Source: Scybalousia_A sp964639765 (lineage in GTDB: Bacteria > Bacteroidota > Bacteroidia > Bacteroidales > P3). From it: a DNA stretch of 64,000 nucleotides. Shown piece by piece: positions 61,637 through 64,000 of this stretch. Positions within the stretch are counted from its first letter, which is position 1; each line of letters opens with the position of its first letter. A program made the position numbers and the translations under genes. The stretch lies in NCBI GenBank assembly GCA_964639765.1, contig CAZXEN010000005.1:25715-89714 (forward strand), in the 5' to 3' direction. The notes beneath the pieces are model-generated. The model searched no databases. It was not told the origin of the DNA and worked only from the letters and a program-made list of their open reading frames with translations.

Positions 61637-63412
61637 ATGGATTTTAAAGAATTTGGATTCAAGGAAGAGATAAACAAGGCCATAGAAGATTTGGGCTTTG
61701 TCTGTCCTATGCCCGTGCAGGAACAAGCTATACCTACTATTCTGTACAACGACATAAACCTTATTGCACTTGCTCAGACTGGTACTGGTAAGACGGCTGC
61801 CTTCGGATTGCCTATTATCAACCGCATAGATTTCTCAAACAAAGAAATCCAAGCCTTAATCCTGTGTCCTACAAGAGAACTTTGCATTCAAATTGCCAAT
61901 GACCTGAAGAAATATTCAAAATATCTGTCCGAAGCCAAAATAGTGCCTGTCTATGGTGGTGCGAGCATAGACTTGCAGGTAAAGGAACTGAAAAGAAAGC
62001 CTCAGATAGTGGTGGCTACTCCGGGACGTTTGAATGATCTTTTATTACGTAAAAAGATTGACATCTCTGCAATAAACTATATGGTTTTGGATGAAGCAGA
62101 TGAAATGCTTAATATGGGTTTCAAAGATGATTTGGACAATATTTTAAGCCAGACTGCTGAAGGCAAGAACACATATCTTTTTTCTGCTACCATGCCTAAA
62201 GAAGTTGAGCAGATAGCAAAAGAATATATAACCAATCCTGTCCGTATTCAGATAGGAGAACGAAATCAGGGTTCGGACAATGTACAACATCATTACTATC
62301 TTGTACATCAAAAAGACAGGTATCTTGCCCTGAAACGCATAGCAGACTATTATCCCAACATATATGGTATTATTTTTTGCAGAACCAAGGTAGAAACGCA
62401 GGAAGTAGCAGATATGCTGATAAAAGACGGATATAATGCGGACAGTCTTCATGGTGATCTGTCTCAGGCTCAAAGAGACCATGTCATGAGTCGCTTCCGT
62501 CTTGGAAACATACAAATGCTGGTTGCTACAGATGTTGCTGCAAGAGGTCTGGATGTTAATAACCTGACTCATGTCATAAATTATGAACTGCCGGATGAAT
62601 TGGAACAATATGTACATAGAAGCGGCAGAACAGGACGTGCAGACAAACAAGGTATATCCATTGCTATCATAAACCTGAAAGAAAAACACAAGATAAAGAA
62701 ACTTGAAAAAGTTCTCAAAAAACCTATCACCCAAGAAAAAATACCAACTCCGCAGGAAGTATTGAAAAAACAATTGTTCAATATGATTAACCGCGTGGAG
62801 AATGTGGAAACAGATTATGAAGAGATAGACAGATTTTTACCTGAGATAAGCAACAAACTGTCGTGGCTGAACAGGGAAGAACTTATAAAACACTTCGTTT
62901 CTTTGGAATTTACATCACTTCTGTCCTATTATAAGGAGCAAAAGGACTTGAATGTGGATGAAAGTCTGGAGAAAGAAAAAATAAAAAGAGAAACAAAGCA
63001 ACGGGATAGACAAAAACGTGAAAGGCATTTTGACAAAAACCTGTTTACCAACCTATGTATAAATCTCGGTTATAAGGATAAGATAGTTCCTCAGCGTATT
63101 ATAGGCATGATAAACGACTACACTCCTCATAAGCGAATAGAAATAGGAAAGATAGACATAACAGATAAATGCTGCTACGTGGAAGTAAAAAATGACGGTG
63201 TGGATGCAGTAATAGATGCTTTGGACGGACGAGTAATCAGAGGAAGGGAAATAACCATTGATATAGCATCTAAAAGCAGGGAGACAAAAAGCAGAAGAGA
63301 TGCTTATCAACAAGACAGAAGGAATAAGAAAGAAAAAAGGGAAAGAAAAGACGACAAACAAGACAAGCGGGAAAGAAAAGACCGTAGAAACAAAAAGAAT
63401 AAAAACAGATAA
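61637..63412 (+). CDS. deaD: DEAD-box RNA helicase (DeaD/CsdA type)
   Basis: A 591-residue RNA helicase. Motifs in order: Q motif (MPVQEQAIPTIL), Walker A AQTGTGKTAAFG, VLDEADEML, FSATMP, and the C-terminal ATDVAARGLDV and HRSGRTGRADK. After the core comes a DbpA-like RNA-binding domain (about 490-550: IGKIDITDKCCYVEV) and a very basic Arg/Lys tail. Role: ribosome assembly or mRNA remodelling, perhaps at low temperature. It sits between pdxJ and rpe in one unit. Confidence 0.94.
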   Translation: MDFKEFGFKEEINKAIEDLGFVCPMPVQEQAIPTILYNDINLIALAQTGTGKTAAFGLPIINRIDFSNKEIQALILCPTRELCIQIANDLKKYSKYLSEAKIVPVYGGASIDLQVKELKRKPQIVVATPGRLNDLLLRKKIDISAINYMVLDEADEMLNMGFKDDLDNILSQTAEGKNTYLFSATMPKEVEQIAKEYITNPVRIQIGERNQGSDNVQHHYYLVHQKDRYLALKRIADYYPNIYGIIFCRTKVETQEVADMLIKDGYNADSLHGDLSQAQRDHVMSRFRLGNIQMLVATDVAARGLDVNNLTHVINYELPDELEQYVHRSGRTGRADKQGISIAIINLKEKHKIKKLEKVLKKPITQEKIPTPQEVLKKQLFNMINRVENVETDYEEIDRFLPEISNKLSWLNREELIKHFVSLEFTSLLSYYKEQKDLNVDESLEKEKIKRETKQRDRQKRERHFDKNLFTNLCINLGYKDKIVPQRIIGMINDYTPHKRIEIGKIDITDKCCYVEVKNDGVDAVIDALDGRVIRGREITIDIASKSRETKSRRDAYQQDRRNKKEKRERKDDKQDKRERKDRRNKKNKNR

Positions 63413-63426
63413 AACAAATAAGAAGT

Positions 63427-64000
63427 ATGAAACAAGTTGCAGCCTCACTGCTTTCCGCTGATTTTGGAGAATTGGGAAAAGCAGTGGAAATGTTAAACAG
63501 AAGTAAAAATGACTGGGTGCATGTAGATGTAATGGACGGGGTATTTGTGCCTAATATTTCTTTTGGTCAGCCTGTAATAAGATATATAAAAAAATATGCT
63601 CAACAACCTTTGGATGTTCATCTTATGATTGTTGATCCGGACAGATATTTTGAAGATTTCAAAAAGTGTGGTGCTGATATTATCACAGTGCATTATGAAG
63701 CTTGCAGACATCTTCATCGTTCTCTTTCTGTCATAAAAGACTTGGGGTTAAAAGCTGGTGCAGTTCTTAATCCGCATACCAGCGTTTCGTTGATAAAAGA
63801 CGTACTTTACTTGTGTGATGTTGTATGTCTTATGAGTGTTAATCCTGGTTTTGGTGGTCAGAAATTCATAGAAAACACCTATAATAAAATAAAAGCTCTC
63901 AGACAACTTATAGAAGAGCAAAATCTTGACACTCTTATAGAGATAGATGGTGGAGTCAATACACAGAATGCTTCTCTTTTGTATGAGGCAGGTGCAGATG
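63427..64000 (+). CDS. rpe: Ribulose-phosphate 3-epimerase, N-terminal part (cut by window edge)
   Basis: The first 191 codons of a pentose phosphate epimerase that interconverts ribulose 5-phosphate and xylulose 5-phosphate. The start MKQVAASLLSADFGELG, the DVMDGVFVPNISFG metal site, DVHLMI, SVNPGFGGQKFI and EIDGGVN are unmistakable. It starts 14 bases after the helicase stop. The last 25-30 residues lie outside the window. Confidence 0.95.
   Translation, partial: MKQVAASLLSADFGELGKAVEMLNRSKNDWVHVDVMDGVFVPNISFGQPVIRYIKKYAQQPLDVHLMIVDPDRYFEDFKKCGADIITVHYEACRHLHRSLSVIKDLGLKAGAVLNPHTSVSLIKDVLYLCDVVCLMSVNPGFGGQKFIENTYNKIKALRQLIEEQNLDTLIEIDGGVNTQNASLLYEAGAD

Overview
The window looks like a chromosomal segment of an anaerobic, protein- or amino-acid-fermenting member of the Bacteroidales. 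The evidence is low G+C by eye, about 25 promoters with the Bacteroidetes -7 box TAnnTTTG, a general lack of Shine-Dalgarno sequences, a type IX secretion (T9SS) sorting domain on a subtilase, a GldH lipoprotein, a Porin_10 outer-membrane protein, DUF349 and GlmU-like proteins of Bacteroidetes type, and lysine-fermentation genes of the kind known in Porphyromonas and Fusobacterium. Both ends are cut: a WG-repeat protein on the left and ribulose-phosphate epimerase on the right.

Layout. 0-7 kb: WG-repeat protein, topA-cstA, and a T9SS-exported S8 protease. 7-21 kb: gcvH, a VanZ-like protein, an RluA-like protein, tRNA-Arg(ACG) and tRNA-Cys, a lipoprotein-mtgA-xerD operon, a MATE pump, ClC channel-asd, two tandem PagL-like outer-membrane proteins, and trxB-porin. 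21-38 kb: wecB, recG with an S41 protease, hisS, two FKBP isomerases, a DnaQ-like exonuclease, a FAH-family hydrolase, recN, a GlmU-like enzyme and lon. 38-43 kb: sufS, gdhA, an AlkD-like glycosylase and a GNAT enzyme. 43-50 kb: the catabolic core, atoD-kal-kce (lysine fermentation) convergent with citDEF (citrate lyase) and a MutS-like kamC, then rpmE2. 50-64 kb: DUF349 protein, an ECF sigma factor with a membrane partner, tRNA-Arg(CCG), gldH-uvrC, a YitT protein, kamA-kamB (lysine fermentation again), a PepSY-like lipoprotein, pdxJ, a DEAD-box helicase and rpe.

How the genes work together. KamA makes beta-lysine. The B12 enzyme KamDE (not in the window) moves the second amino group, and KamB and KamC are the ATPase partners usually encoded with it. 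Kce and Kal carry out the cleavage and deamination steps, and AtoD is half of the CoA-transferase. Here the pathway is spread over three separate transcription units, and kamD, kamE, kdd and atoA must lie elsewhere. GdhA could handle the released ammonia, PdxJ makes the PLP needed by KamA, and citrate lyase adds a second carbon source.

The least explained signal is a family of intergenic arrays. Units of A-tract, 6-7 bp core (GAGTTGA, TCAAGAC, CGAAGAC and relatives) and T-tract repeat every 21-22 bp, two helical turns, at seven places. The largest array has about ten units (28.9-29.1 kb). Two probable small-protein genes (25 and 40 codons) also sit in intergenic space.
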